Made by a program: the position numbers and the translations under genes. A stretch of 64,000 nucleotides of DNA from Agaribacter marinus (lineage in GTDB: Bacteria; Pseudomonadota; Gammaproteobacteria; Enterobacterales; Alteromonadaceae). Shown in pieces: positions 1 to 9,152 of the stretch (position 1 is the first letter of the stretch; each line of letters begins with the position of its first letter). The notes under the pieces were generated by a model. The model made no database searches and was not told the origin of the DNA. It worked only from the letters and a program-made list of their open reading frames with translations. Where the stretch lies: the NCBI RefSeq assembly GCF_030160655.1, contig NZ_BSOT01000005.1, positions 558,001 through 622,000 on the forward strand, read 5' to 3'.

Positions 1-159
1 TCAGGGTGCTGTTGTACGGCTATAAACAATATACACATTAGTTTTACGTTGGCTTTTTTACAATAAGATATGTCATTTGGCTGGGTATACAATAAGGATT
101 AGTTCGGCTAACATCAAATCAAATTTTTATCACAAATATATCACCACAGGATTTTAAGA

Positions 160-1395
160 GTGAAGCAGTACGCTTTAGATACACACCTAGTACATACCGA
201 CCGACTAGTTAACTCGCCTGAAGACGGCGCAGTGCATACCCCTACGTCAAATTCAGTGTTATTTGAGTTTGAAGACGTAGCGGATTTAGAAGCGGTTTTT
301 CAAGGTAAAAAAGCGGGGCATGTTTATTCTCGTTCGTCCTCTGGTTCGGCGGTCGCCTTACAAAATTTGCTCAATGAGCTTGAAGGCGGTGTTGCCGCAA
401 CGGTTTTTTCTACCGGAATGGCGGCCATCAGCGCCACATTCTTTAGTTTATTGCGCGCAGGTGACCACATCGTTGTGAGTCAGTTTTTATTTGGTAACAC
501 GCGAAGTTTTATGCAGGCACTTGAAGGTTTTGGTATCGAGATAAGCTTTGTCGATATTAGTGATGCTGATAGTGTCGAAAAGGCAATGAAAGAAAATACA
601 AAACTAGTGTTTTGCGAGACGATTGCAAACCCAGTGACGCAAGTTGCCGCAATGTATGAAATTGGTGATATTTGCGAACGAAAAAACGTTCTTTTGATTG
701 TCGACAATACGATGACACCTTTCGTGATGTTTAACTCGAAAGCGGTAAAATCTAGTTTAGTCATTACGTCACTAACTAAATACATTGCTGGCCATGGCAG
801 TGTACTGGGTGGCGTGGTAGTAGACACTGGACTTTACAATTGGGAAAATTACTCAAACATAAGTGAAAAATACAAAGTACCTGATAGCAACTTGTGGGGC
901 ATGACCCAAATTCGTAAACGTGGTTTACGAGATATGGGCGCGACGCTAGCTCCGAGTTCTGCTCATGCGATATCTGTTGGTTTAGAAACGCTTAAGCTCA
1001 GAATGCAAAAATCTTGTGAGAACGCAATGGCGATCGCGCAATATATGCAATCATCAGATGAATTTAAACGCGTTCATTATCCCGGGTTAAATGTCCATCC
1101 CCATCATACGCGCGCGGCTGATATTTTTGGTGGGCAATTTGGCGCCATTTTAAGTTTTGAATTAGCTGACGGTTTAGATTTTAGAGCGTATCTAAATAAA
1201 TTGAATCTGGTGATTAACGCGACTCATTTAGGCGACACTAGAACCTTAGCCCTGCCAGTGTCTACCACTATATTTTATGAAAATGGCCTGACGCAACGAC
1301 AGCAAATGGGGATTTCGGAGAATTTAATTCGTTTATCCGTTGGCATAGAGGACACCAATGATTTATTGGCAGATTTTAAGGCTGCTTTTTCATAG
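160..1395 (+). CDS. Trans-sulfuration family PLP enzyme (cystathionine gamma-synthase / sulfhydrylase type)
   Basis: A 411-residue cytosolic enzyme of the Cys/Met metabolism PLP family, the usual length for this family. The PLP lysine is K207 in the block SLTKYIAGHG, and the upstream block LIVDNTMTPF carries the aspartate that pairs with the pyridine nitrogen. The region HVYSRSSSGSAVALQNLL is the usual substrate and phosphate site near residues 55-72. Members make cystathionine or homocysteine from activated homoserine, or cleave methionine; the sequence alone does not decide between metB, metZ and methionine gamma-lyase. The start is GTG at 160, with the purine stretch AAGAG directly before it. 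It stands alone, followed by a terminator hairpin and a convergent gene. Family call is firm; exact substrate is not. Confidence 0.85.
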   Translation: MKQYALDTHLVHTDRLVNSPEDGAVHTPTSNSVLFEFEDVADLEAVFQGKKAGHVYSRSSSGSAVALQNLLNELEGGVAATVFSTGMAAISATFFSLLRAGDHIVVSQFLFGNTRSFMQALEGFGIEISFVDISDADSVEKAMKENTKLVFCETIANPVTQVAAMYEIGDICERKNVLLIVDNTMTPFVMFNSKAVKSSLVITSLTKYIAGHGSVLGGVVVDTGLYNWENYSNISEKYKVPDSNLWGMTQIRKRGLRDMGATLAPSSAHAISVGLETLKLRMQKSCENAMAIAQYMQSSDEFKRVHYPGLNVHPHHTRAADIFGGQFGAILSFELADGLDFRAYLNKLNLVINATHLGDTRTLALPVSTTIFYENGLTQRQQMGISENLIRLSVGIEDTNDLLADFKAAFS

Positions 1396-1580
1396 GTTTT
1401 TTTATAAATAGCTATATTATTTATCAATAAAATCAAATGTTAACCAACAAATAAACAAAATCAGTAAAATATATTTAGATTTTTAATGAACTAATTGGTT
1501 AGGTAATGGTACTAATAACTACATCTGATTGATGCTTCCTATCATTAATCAGGGTGTGTTCCTAGTTGAGTGTGTTGATG

Positions 1581-1604
1581 GCCCCGCGAAAGCGGGGCTT
1601 TTTT
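1581..1604 (+). terminator. Rho-independent terminator
   Basis: A 7-bp GC stem (GCCCCGC / GCGGGGC, 1581-1587 and 1592-1598) with a GAAA tetraloop and six T residues directly after it. It lies about 190 bp past the stop of the trans-sulfuration gene, in front of a convergent gene. Confidence 0.85.
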
Positions 1605-1620
1605 ATGGCTGACTTAAAAA

Positions 1621-2187
1621 TCACTTGGGATTAATTGCTTGATTTATATCTTTTATGAAGTCATCGTCCAAGGGCTTAACTCGGCTCCCGTAATGACCAA
1701 CAATTTTACCCGTTTTACTCATTAAAAATTTATTGAAATTCCATGAAGGCGACTTTCCAGTCTCGCGTCGTAGCTGCAAGTAGAGTGGGTCTGCATCATC
1801 ACCACGGACTGATATTGGTTCAAACATAGGGAAGTTCACGCCATAAGTAAGCTCGCAGACTTCAGCCGTTTTTGTCTCATCACTATATTCTTGTGCAAAG
1901 TCATTTGACGGAAAACCTAAGATAACCAAACCTTTGTTCTTATAAGATGAATACAATCTTTCTAAGCCTTCAAACTGCGGTGTAAAACCACATTTACTGG
2001 CAGTATTAACAAACAAAACAGCCTTACCCTTATATGCATCACAAAAATTAACAGTCTCTTGAGAATTTAATTTTCTTTTCATATGCTTTAATACGTCTGG
2101 ACAATCTGAGGCTTTCGATGAGTTGGCCTGCGCAATTGAACTTGCCAATAATAATAGTAAGAGATTAGTCGCCATCAGAAATTTCAT
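1621..2187 (-). CDS. Exported glutathione peroxidase-family thiol peroxidase
   Basis: A 188-residue protein with a Sec signal peptide (hydrophobic LLLLLLASSIAQA, cleavage near residue 21), so it should act in the periplasm. It reduces peroxides at a redox cysteine; bacterial Cys-GPx enzymes often use thioredoxin-like reductants rather than glutathione. The active-site block VNTASKCGFTPQ puts the peroxidatic Cys at 66. The usual GFPxNxF block reads GFPSNDFAQE, giving Gln99, and Trp149-Asn150 (SWNFNKF) completes the tetrad. Two further cysteines (49 and 111) could act as resolving thiols. The start ATG has AAGGAACAG upstream. It is monocistronic and convergent with the preceding gene. Family call is firm; periplasmic location is inferred from the signal peptide. 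Confidence 0.88.
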   Translation of the reverse strand: MKFLMATNLLLLLLASSIAQANSSKASDCPDVLKHMKRKLNSQETVNFCDAYKGKAVLFVNTASKCGFTPQFEGLERLYSSYKNKGLVILGFPSNDFAQEYSDETKTAEVCELTYGVNFPMFEPISVRGDDADPLYLQLRRETGKSPSWNFNKFLMSKTGKIVGHYGSRVKPLDDDFIKDINQAINPK

Positions 2188-2355
2188 TACTGTTCCTTGT
2201 GTTAGTTAAATCGATTGTTTTAGTAAATATTTTAAAACCCAGGGTTTATGTCAGTTGACATAGGTTTCCATCCTGCTTAAATGCATAGTTGTGCTATTTA
2301 GATCACTAGTACGTACCATCAATAAATAATAAAACAAACGACAAGAACTCGATAC

Positions 2356-4869
2356 ATGAAAAAAACAAACAATATAAAAAGCGCGATTAAAAGTACTGGG
2401 ATTACCGCCACAGTGATTTTGCTTGGCGCTTGTGCCGGCTCTCAAGTGACCGCGCCTGATAAACGTGCAACAACGTTGCCAGTTGCACCTATTATTACAC
2501 AAGTTTCAAGTAACCCTACGCCTGAGGTTAAGCAAGCCGTTTCACTTACCTTGGAACAAATAATGTCTGATCCAGATTGGTTGGGGCGACAGCCGCAGAA
2601 TCCGAAATTTTCACCAAGCTCACAATCGATTGTATATGAACGCAAAAGGGATGATTCTGTTGTGAAAGATTGGTTTGTTACCAGCGCAGATGGTGGCAAT
2701 GGGGAAAAAGCCCCGTTAGCTGATTTGCACAAGTTTACATACGACGAATACATCGACGATAAAGATATGCCCTTTGTCGCCTGGACTTTTGAAGGGAATG
2801 TATTTGCTAAAGTGCGAGGCAGCGACAGCATTGTGCAATATACAAGAGATACTTATCCCGTTTCCAATATTGCTTACTTAAACAATGACGCGATTTCATT
2901 TCAAGTCGGGAATAGCTTTTATTCAGTAAATGTGTCTAGTGGAATATTAACGCAGTTAGTGACTTGGGTGTTTGATGACGAACCAAAAGCGGTCGAAATG
3001 CCCGATGATTACATCATGCGTGAGCAATTAAAATTAATTCAATATGAAAATGTTCAGCGTAAAAATAGAGAGGATAGATTTTCACAAAAGCAGGCATTAG
3101 CGAGAGGAAATGCATCGATAATGTCCTCAAAAGTGTTTTTAGATAAAACACATGAAACTGTATTAGCAAGCCTTTCGCCAGATGGTAAATGGGTAATTTT
3201 GGCTACACGTAAAGCTGAAGAGCGCCGTGACGATACGGATATTATGCCTGATTACATTGAAGAAAATGGGCGTATTGCAGCAAAACCGGTGCGACAACGT
3301 GTCGCGGACGCAAAGCCCGAATCACATCAAATTTATCTTATTGATGTCGATTCACATGACCTTTCTAAAGTTTCTTACACAACACTGCCGGGATACAACG
3401 ACGATGTACTTGCTGACGTGAAGCGTGAAAACGCTGAAAGAAATGGTGAGACTTATACCGATAATCGATTACCTCGAGATATCGGTTTATTATTTGATTG
3501 GTATGCGACGGAGGCACCGATAAAGTGGCATGATTCTAGTGAGCAAGTCGCGCTAATGTTGGAAGCTTGGGATAATAAGGATCGTTGGATTGTTACACTT
3601 GATCCAAACTCTAAGCAGTTAAGCATGCAGCATCGCATGCATGATAGCGCGTGGGTAAATTATCGTTATAATCAATTTGGCTGGTTCGAAGATTCATTGA
3701 CCCTGTTTTTATTAAGTGAAGAGTCGGGGTATTCGCAGCTTTATACCAAGCCAATAAACGGTGAGTTAAGGCAAATTACAGAAGGGAAGTTTGTCGTTGA
3801 TGATGTTTATTTATCCAAGAATGACAACTATTTTTATTATAAAGCGAATAAAAAGCACCCGGGCATTTATGAAATTTATAGAACACATGCGGATACCGGA
3901 GAAACCCAAGCGTTAACTGATCTAAATGGTATGACGGATTTTGAAATGAGTCCTGATGAATCACAATTACTATTGACTCATAGTAAATTAAGCATGCCGC
4001 CTGAACTTTATAGTGTCTCTTTGCATTCAGAAGCTCCTTTGACCGCCAAAAAAATAACCTCTACGGTGAGTGATGCATTTTTATCTATCGATTGGACCTT
4101 GCCAAGCATCATTGCAATGCCGTCGAGTCATGTCGATGCGCCTATTTTTGCTAGGCTATATACACCTAAGGATGTTGATGCGCAAAAGCGCCGTGCCGTA
4201 GTTTTTAATCATGGTGCTGGCTATCTGCAAAATGCGCACATGGGCTGGTCTAACTATTTTCGTGAGTTTATGTTTCATAGTCTATTGGTGTCAAAAGGTT
4301 ATGTTGTACTTGATATGGATTATCGAGCTTCAGCGGGTTATGGCCGTGATTGGCGCACTGCAATATATCGTCATATGGGAAAAGCTGAAATAGAAGACAA
4401 CATCGATGGCGTCAACTGGTTGGTCGAAAATGCAAATGTGGATCCCAATAGAGTAGGGACTTATGGCGGGTCGTATGGTGGTTTTTTGACCTTTATGGCA
4501 TTGTTTACTGAGCCAGATTTATATCAAGCGGGTGCTGCATTAAGACCAGTATCTGATTGGGCTCACTACAATACACCGTATACAGCAAACATTCTCAATA
4601 CACCATCTGTAGACCCAATAGCGTATGAACGTAGTTCACCTATATATTTTGCTGAAGGCCTTAAAAAGCCACTACTTATTAACGCTCCGATGGTAGACAA
4701 CAATGTATTTTTTGTGGATGTCGTGCGCTTGGTTCAACGTATGATTGAATTAGAAAAAGAAAATTTTGAAACGGCAATTTATCCAGTAGAACCGCATGGG
4801 TTTGTGCAACCTAGTTCTTGGTTAGATGAATATCGTCGAATATACAAATTATTTGAAGAAAACTTATAA
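2356..4869 (+). CDS. S9 family prolyl-oligopeptidase-like lipoprotein
   Basis: An 837-residue peptidase of the dipeptidyl-peptidase IV / acylaminoacyl-peptidase class (S9), which cleaves short peptides. A lipobox LLGAC puts the lipidated Cys at residue 26, so it is probably anchored to the outer membrane facing the periplasm. Residues about 70-590 are the beta-propeller, and the C-terminal 240 residues are the alpha/beta hydrolase. The catalytic Ser is S706 in GGSYGG, with D781 (MVDNN) and H814 (EPHGF) completing the triad. The gene is monocistronic and ends at a hairpin shared with the convergent rhombosortase gene. Length and motif order are normal for exported S9 peptidases of marine gammaproteobacteria. 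Confidence 0.9.
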   Translation: MKKTNNIKSAIKSTGITATVILLGACAGSQVTAPDKRATTLPVAPIITQVSSNPTPEVKQAVSLTLEQIMSDPDWLGRQPQNPKFSPSSQSIVYERKRDDSVVKDWFVTSADGGNGEKAPLADLHKFTYDEYIDDKDMPFVAWTFEGNVFAKVRGSDSIVQYTRDTYPVSNIAYLNNDAISFQVGNSFYSVNVSSGILTQLVTWVFDDEPKAVEMPDDYIMREQLKLIQYENVQRKNREDRFSQKQALARGNASIMSSKVFLDKTHETVLASLSPDGKWVILATRKAEERRDDTDIMPDYIEENGRIAAKPVRQRVADAKPESHQIYLIDVDSHDLSKVSYTTLPGYNDDVLADVKRENAERNGETYTDNRLPRDIGLLFDWYATEAPIKWHDSSEQVALMLEAWDNKDRWIVTLDPNSKQLSMQHRMHDSAWVNYRYNQFGWFEDSLTLFLLSEESGYSQLYTKPINGELRQITEGKFVVDDVYLSKNDNYFYYKANKKHPGIYEIYRTHADTGETQALTDLNGMTDFEMSPDESQLLLTHSKLSMPPELYSVSLHSEAPLTAKKITSTVSDAFLSIDWTLPSIIAMPSSHVDAPIFARLYTPKDVDAQKRRAVVFNHGAGYLQNAHMGWSNYFREFMFHSLLVSKGYVVLDMDYRASAGYGRDWRTAIYRHMGKAEIEDNIDGVNWLVENANVDPNRVGTYGGSYGGFLTFMALFTEPDLYQAGAALRPVSDWAHYNTPYTANILNTPSVDPIAYERSSPIYFAEGLKKPLLINAPMVDNNVFFVDVVRLVQRMIELEKENFETAIYPVEPHGFVQPSSWLDEYRRIYKLFEENL

Positions 4870-4874
4870 AAATC

Positions 4875-4910
4875 AACTGCGACCTAGTGAGTGTCGACTA
4901 GGTCGCGTTG
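4875..4910. terminator. Bidirectional terminator hairpin
   Basis: A perfect 10-bp stem, GCGACCTAGT (4879-4888) and ACTAGGTCGC (4897-4906), flanked by T-rich DNA on both sides. It lies between the convergent S9 peptidase and rhombosortase genes, and its right arm overlaps the rhombosortase stop codon. Confidence 0.8.
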
Positions 4911-5506
4911 TTTATTTGGCGATTTTTCTGTCGGGATAATGTCAAGGTAATTAGGCCAGCTACGAGACCTAACATTGAACCAATAGCATGGCTTTCTGTT
5001 GCAACGGAAATACCGATTAATGCTTCGGTTGTACCTGCTTGGTAGAATCCAAGCTCATATACTATTTTGATGATTAAACCTGCTAACAATATATACGTCG
5101 TTTTTCGTTTGCTTTGCATATCGACGATGACCGACCACGCAAACAAAAAATGTAGATAGGCTGACATTCCAAGATAGGTCTCTTTTTCATAAAAAAAGAC
5201 CATAAGTAAACTAATAGAGATGCTGCCAACAAGAAACAAAATATACTGATTCTTTGCAGAAAAATATTCAAAAAACAACAATATAATCACTACTAGGCCC
5301 ATCATATTCAATAGGTAATGATTTACATTGGAGTGAGTAAGATGGCCGGTAACAAGACGATAATACGGAAATTCCAATACGATCGTTTTTTTAAAAGCAA
5401 ACATATCAATAAACGCTTCACCAAAAAACATGCCAATGCCGGCGAATGCGGCAATTGCAATCAATGGCCAAATGTTTTTCAAGCGCATTTGTATTTTTGA
5501 AATCAC
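4898..5506 (-). CDS. rrtA: Rhombosortase (rhomboid-family GlyGly-CTERM processing protease)
   Basis: A 202-residue polytopic membrane protein with about six hydrophobic segments. The block HLTHSNVNHYLLNMMGL (55-71) is typical of rhombosortases, in which His58 and His63 precede the catalytic dyad. The nucleophile is S115 in YLGMSAYLHF (most relatives have GLSG) and the general base is H173 in ESHAIGSMLG. Rhombosortases cut and help attach secreted proteins that end in a glycine-rich motif, a hydrophobic helix and basic residues. One candidate substrate, the subtilase at 15845-19759, lies in this window. The gene is divergent from the downstream crotonase gene. GMSA in place of GLSG is a mild deviation, and the protein should still be active. 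Confidence 0.82.
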   Translation of the reverse strand: MISKIQMRLKNIWPLIAIAAFAGIGMFFGEAFIDMFAFKKTIVLEFPYYRLVTGHLTHSNVNHYLLNMMGLVVIILLFFEYFSAKNQYILFLVGSISISLLMVFFYEKETYLGMSAYLHFLFAWSVIVDMQSKRKTTYILLAGLIIKIVYELGFYQAGTTEALIGISVATESHAIGSMLGLVAGLITLTLSRQKNRQINNAT

Positions 5507-5626
5507 TGCTTTTTAAGGATTTATTTGAATATTCAACATAGCGGTAATTACAACATAAAGTTACGCCCGATGTTTATTATTTGTGTATAGTTAATATTGG
5601 TTTGTCACAATAAGAGTCATAAGTCT

Positions 5627-6379
5627 ATGATTTCAATTGAATTAAAAGATGATGTACTTGCTATTACCATTAGGCGGCCTGAAAAGAAAAATGCACTTTT
5701 ACCGGTCATGTACAAAGATATGGCAATCGCGTTAGAAAGTGTTTTAGCGCAAGAGGCGAAGGTAGTATTAATACAAGGGTGTAACGGCGTATTTACCTCA
5801 GGTAACGACCTTAGTTCTTTTGCCCATGCGACTGAGCAAGCGGACATTGAAGACACGCATCGTTTTATGATGGCGCTCATGGATTGTCCGATACCCGTGG
5901 TGGCAAAAGTACAAGGTCTCGCTATAGGGATAGGGACTACCATGTTGTTACATTGCGACTTTGTTTTCGCGAACTCAAATACAAAATTCGCGATGCCTTT
6001 TATCAATTTAGCCTTAGTGCCAGAGTATGCATCTAGCTTTATTTTGCCAAAAATTTCCGGGCGTTTGTTGGCCAATAAATTGCTTATGCTAGGGGATGTT
6101 TTTGATGCAAACACTGCAAAAGATGCCGGTTTAGTTTCAGAGCTTATTGATGATGGCATCGACGAGCAAGTCGATGTATTATTAAAATGTATCGCGTCTA
6201 AGCCACAACAAGCAATGGTGCAAACCAAAAAGTTACTAAATAGCGAAGTGGAAAAAGTACGCGAACATATCAATCGTGAACTCGCGCTATTTATTCGTGC
6301 AATGAATTCTGCACCAGCTAAAGAGGCCTTTTCTGCATTTTTAGAGAAACGACCGGTAGACCACAGTATTTTTAGATAA
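5627..6379 (+). CDS. Enoyl-CoA hydratase/isomerase (crotonase) family protein
   Basis: A 250-residue crotonase-fold enzyme acting on acyl-CoA thioesters in the cytosol. The first oxyanion-hole block GVFTSGNDLSSF (54-65) and the second, KVQGLAIGIGTTMLLHCD (94-111), are intact. A single acidic residue, E133 in LVPEYASS, matches the delta3,delta2-enoyl-CoA isomerase pattern rather than the two-glutamate hydratase, so isomerase activity is my preferred inference. An in-frame TTG at 5597 would add ten residues, but the ATG at 5627 has a TAAGAG ribosome site 10 bases upstream and opens like typical relatives. It is followed 26 bp later by the gamma-glutamyltransferase gene, so the two may be co-transcribed. 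Confidence 0.82.
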   Translation: MISIELKDDVLAITIRRPEKKNALLPVMYKDMAIALESVLAQEAKVVLIQGCNGVFTSGNDLSSFAHATEQADIEDTHRFMMALMDCPIPVVAKVQGLAIGIGTTMLLHCDFVFANSNTKFAMPFINLALVPEYASSFILPKISGRLLANKLLMLGDVFDANTAKDAGLVSELIDDGIDEQVDVLLKCIASKPQQAMVQTKKLLNSEVEKVREHINRELALFIRAMNSAPAKEAFSAFLEKRPVDHSIFR

Positions 6380-6405
6380 ACGTAAAATATAGAGAAGAAT
6401 AATTT

Positions 6406-8157
6406 ATGAAGCGAATGTTATCAGTACTGCTTATCGCCATGGCGCCAGTCATTACTATTCATCAAGCGATTGCACAACAGAATAGCTTGGAGGATAGGGA
6501 GCCCGAAGCTGCCACCGGTGTTAGCCTTAAGCAGGCTGTCACAACGAATGAATTTATGGTATCTGCGGCAAACCCTTATGCTTCATGGGCGGGTAAAAAT
6601 GTGCTCGAAAAAGGCGGGAGTGCAATTGACGCGGCTGTTGCTGTACAAGCTATGTTAACGCTGGTAGAGCCTCAGTCATCGGGTATTGGCGGTGGCGCAT
6701 TTATATTGTATTGGGATAACAAGCGCAAACGGTTAAGTACGTACGATGGCAGAGAAGTCGCTGGTGCAGCTGTTACACCAGATTTATTTGTGATTGATGG
6801 TAAACCAATGTCTTGGCGTGATGCTGTGGTTGGCGGAAAATCTGTCGGCGTGCCAGGTGTGCTAAGAGCCTTAGAAATGGCGCATAAAGCACACGGAAAT
6901 TTGAATTGGGATGCGCTATTTGACGATGCCATTAAGCAGTCCAATGATGGTTTTAAGGTGTCTCCGCGTCTGGAGCGCTTATTATCATTGGATTACCATC
7001 CTGGTTTAAATACGTTTTCCAAATCAAAAGCCTACTTTAAACCGCAAGGTCAGGCGTTGACGGCCGGCACAATTAAGAAAAACCCTGAATTAGCAGCGTC
7101 GTTAATTAAAATTGCATCAGAAGGTGCTGATTATTTTTATGAGGGAAAATTAGCTAAGCAAATTGTTGAGACTGTCAATGGTGCGCAAATAAATCCAGGC
7201 TTACTCAGTACCTCAGATTTATCAGGTTATAAAGCGCTGAAAAGAAGTCCTATATGTGGTCGTTACAATAGCTATACTGTATGTGGTATGGCGCCCCCAA
7301 GCTCTGGCGGGGTAAGTGTATTACAGATTCTGAAAGGCTTAGAAAAGCATAATATTAAGAAGTATGGCCCGCAAAGTGCTGAATTTATTCATTTATTTAC
7401 TCAATCAAGTGCCTTAGCGTTTGCAGACCGAGAAGAGTACATTGCCGACTTAGATTTTGTTGGTATGTCTGCTGTGCCCTTAGTGAATCCAAGATATCTT
7501 TCTGAGCGCGCAAGCCAAGTCAAACTATCGAATGATTGGCGCAAAGCTAGCGCGGGTAAGCCTTATCCAACGTTGGCATTCGCGAAAGACGATGCGTATG
7601 AACTGAATAGTACGAGTCATATTAGTATTGTAGATAAAGAAGGTAATGCAGTCTCTATGACCACTAGCATTGAGTTTATGTTTGGTTCGGGCCTGATGGT
7701 GGGCGGGTTTTTACTCAATAATCAAATGACTGATTTCTCTATATCACCAACGCGTGATGGTAAGCAAGTGCTTAACGCAGTTGCGGCGAATAAGCGCCCT
7801 AGGAGCGCTATGTCGCCCACTATTGTTTTGGACAAAGACAGAAATTTACACTTAGTTGTGGGGTCGCCTGGCGGAAGCCGAATAATTAATTACGTCGCGC
7901 AAACCATTGTTAATGTGCTTGATTTCGGTATGGATGTACAATCAGCCATTAGTGCGCCACGGATTTCCAATCGAAATGTGTACACTGCACTCGAAAAGGG
8001 TACGCCTTTGGCAGAACAAAAGGCGTCTCTGGAAGCCTTAGGGCATACTGTGAAGGTCGTTGACCTCAATAGCGGTATACACGCGATTCATGTTAAAGAC
8101 AATAAACTCATGGGTGGCGCTGATCCACGCAGAGAGGGTGTGGCTATTGGGCAATAA
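6406..8157 (+). CDS. ggt: Gamma-glutamyltransferase (glutathione hydrolase) precursor
   Basis: A 583-residue periplasmic Ntn hydrolase that removes or transfers the gamma-glutamyl group of glutathione and related peptides. It has a Sec signal (residues 1-23, ending AIAQ). The precursor self-cleaves just before T403, the nucleophile, in NSTSHISIVD, giving large and small subunits. The small subunit keeps the NNQMTDFS block and the oxyanion glycines in VVGSPGGSRI. The sequence has Ser where many relatives have a second Thr (TS instead of TT), which is tolerated in the family. A GAGAAG ribosome site precedes the ATG. It sits directly after the crotonase gene and ends at a hairpin. Confidence 0.92.
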   Translation: MKRMLSVLLIAMAPVITIHQAIAQQNSLEDREPEAATGVSLKQAVTTNEFMVSAANPYASWAGKNVLEKGGSAIDAAVAVQAMLTLVEPQSSGIGGGAFILYWDNKRKRLSTYDGREVAGAAVTPDLFVIDGKPMSWRDAVVGGKSVGVPGVLRALEMAHKAHGNLNWDALFDDAIKQSNDGFKVSPRLERLLSLDYHPGLNTFSKSKAYFKPQGQALTAGTIKKNPELAASLIKIASEGADYFYEGKLAKQIVETVNGAQINPGLLSTSDLSGYKALKRSPICGRYNSYTVCGMAPPSSGGVSVLQILKGLEKHNIKKYGPQSAEFIHLFTQSSALAFADREEYIADLDFVGMSAVPLVNPRYLSERASQVKLSNDWRKASAGKPYPTLAFAKDDAYELNSTSHISIVDKEGNAVSMTTSIEFMFGSGLMVGGFLLNNQMTDFSISPTRDGKQVLNAVAANKRPRSAMSPTIVLDKDRNLHLVVGSPGGSRIINYVAQTIVNVLDFGMDVQSAISAPRISNRNVYTALEKGTPLAEQKASLEALGHTVKVVDLNSGIHAIHVKDNKLMGGADPRREGVAIGQ

Positions 8158-8192
8158 GATACTGTTCTAGAAAAGTATTGCAGCGCTTAAGC

Positions 8193-8229
8193 ATCAATTG
8201 CCTCTATCTCTTTGATAGAGGTAATTGAT
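8193..8229. terminator. Stem-loop between convergent genes
   Basis: A 16-bp inverted repeat (8193-8208 and 8214-8229) with one wobble position and a 5-base loop. It separates ggt from the convergent lipoprotein gene. The stem is AT-rich and no clear T run follows, so its strength as a terminator is uncertain. Confidence 0.55.
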
Positions 8230-8232
8230 ACC

Positions 8233-8685
8233 TTACGGCACAGTATTTTGTACTTTAGCAACTTTCCAATTGCCTTTAACTTTTACCATTAACAAGGTTT
8301 TTAATTCAGTTACTTTGTTTTTTTGATACTCGCCGATGATTTTGATTTCGATTTCTGCTTCATCTTGCGCATCAGATAGCAATAGAGCGCCACCGGATAC
8401 TGGTTCCGCTAGCATTGAATCTAGTCGCAGATTAAATATTTGACGCTGTACAGTTTTCGGAGTGTAGTAGGCTAGTAAAATTTTACTAAAGCGATCAGTT
8501 GAGAGCGATACCGCTTGGTCAAGTGTTTCATCTGAGTAAATAGCATTCATGAACATGACAGCAGCATATTGAGGTGTTTCCTCGCCCATCATACCATAGC
8601 GGCCTGCCCGAATCTCATCGTCATCTGAGCTACAAGCAGTCATGAAAACAATCGAGAATAGCATCAGTGTTATTCTTTTTAACAT
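8233..8685 (-). CDS. Small lipoprotein of unknown function
   Basis: A 150-residue protein with a lipoprotein signal (FMTAC, lipidated Cys18), followed by an acidic linker SSDDDE. Asp is not directly after the Cys, so outer-membrane sorting is expected. The mature part (about 35-150) mixes helix and strand and ends in a curved-sheet-like strand pair, MVKVKGNWKVAKV. This resembles small NTF2-like or DUF4878-type lipoproteins, but I see no decisive motif. An AAGGAGT ribosome site precedes the ATG. It is monocistronic and convergent with ggt. The function is not known. Confidence 0.7.
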   Translation of the reverse strand: MLKRITLMLFSIVFMTACSSDDDEIRAGRYGMMGEETPQYAAVMFMNAIYSDETLDQAVSLSTDRFSKILLAYYTPKTVQRQIFNLRLDSMLAEPVSGGALLLSDAQDEAEIEIKIIGEYQKNKVTELKTLLMVKVKGNWKVAKVQNTVP

Positions 8686-8853
8686 AAAACATTACTCCTT
8701 AAATCGATTATATTATCGGCAAAGAAACTGACAACTGAATAGCTTAGAAGGTATATTTTAAAACTAAAGTCGAAATTTAAAGTTCACTCCTTTGTTCATA
8801 TATGGATTAGGATGGTTTGAGTGTAATAGATATTTAACGTTTGGAGGTGCATT

Positions 8854-9102
8854 GTGCCGATTAGTTGCCAACAATATGATTATGTAGAAATTGCTTGTAT
8901 GTACAAATATTTACTCGAAGTAAGGTTACAGTCAGGTAAATTGCTTGTTGGTAAGGCCTGCGATACTGCAAAAAATACTGATCGTAATGAGTGCATTAAG
9001 CTGGATATAAGCGGTGAATATGTCCTTACTGAACTCGATGAAATACATTCGTTTCGCGCATTGGTCAAAAATCCGCATTTTTCCGAGATAATATTTGATT
9101 GA
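8854..9102 (+). CDS. rof: Rof/YaeO-type Rho-binding antiterminator
   Basis: An 82-residue small protein whose layout matches Rof (YaeO). It opens with PISCQQYDYVEIACMY (compare PINCDDYDNLELAC in E. coli). Next come beta strands with LEVRLQSGKLLVGKACD and an Sm-like closing strand near LTELDEIHSF. Rof binds the RNA-binding domain of the Rho hexamer and blocks termination. The start is GTG at 8854 with a near-perfect GGAGGT ribosome site at 8843-8848. The gene stands alone and ends at its own hairpin. The call rests on the pattern of conserved positions. Confidence 0.78.
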   Translation: MPISCQQYDYVEIACMYKYLLEVRLQSGKLLVGKACDTAKNTDRNECIKLDISGEYVLTELDEIHSFRALVKNPHFSEIIFD

Positions 9103-9120
9103 AATTCACCAGAAGAATGA

Positions 9121-9150
9121 CCCAGTGCCTAAGTGACATTGGGTTTCTTC
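9121..9150 (+). terminator. Terminator after rof
   Basis: A 7-bp stem CCCAGTG / CATTGGG (9121-9127 and 9137-9143), with one G-T wobble, is followed by TTTCTTC. It lies between rof and the convergent halogenase gene. Confidence 0.65.
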
Positions 9151-9152
9151 GC

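Noticed and set aside
5617-6273. 218-codon minus-strand frame within the crotonase gene
   Set aside because: It is a mirror of the plus-strand crotonase, which has all family motifs; the antisense product is Ser/Thr-rich with no motif.
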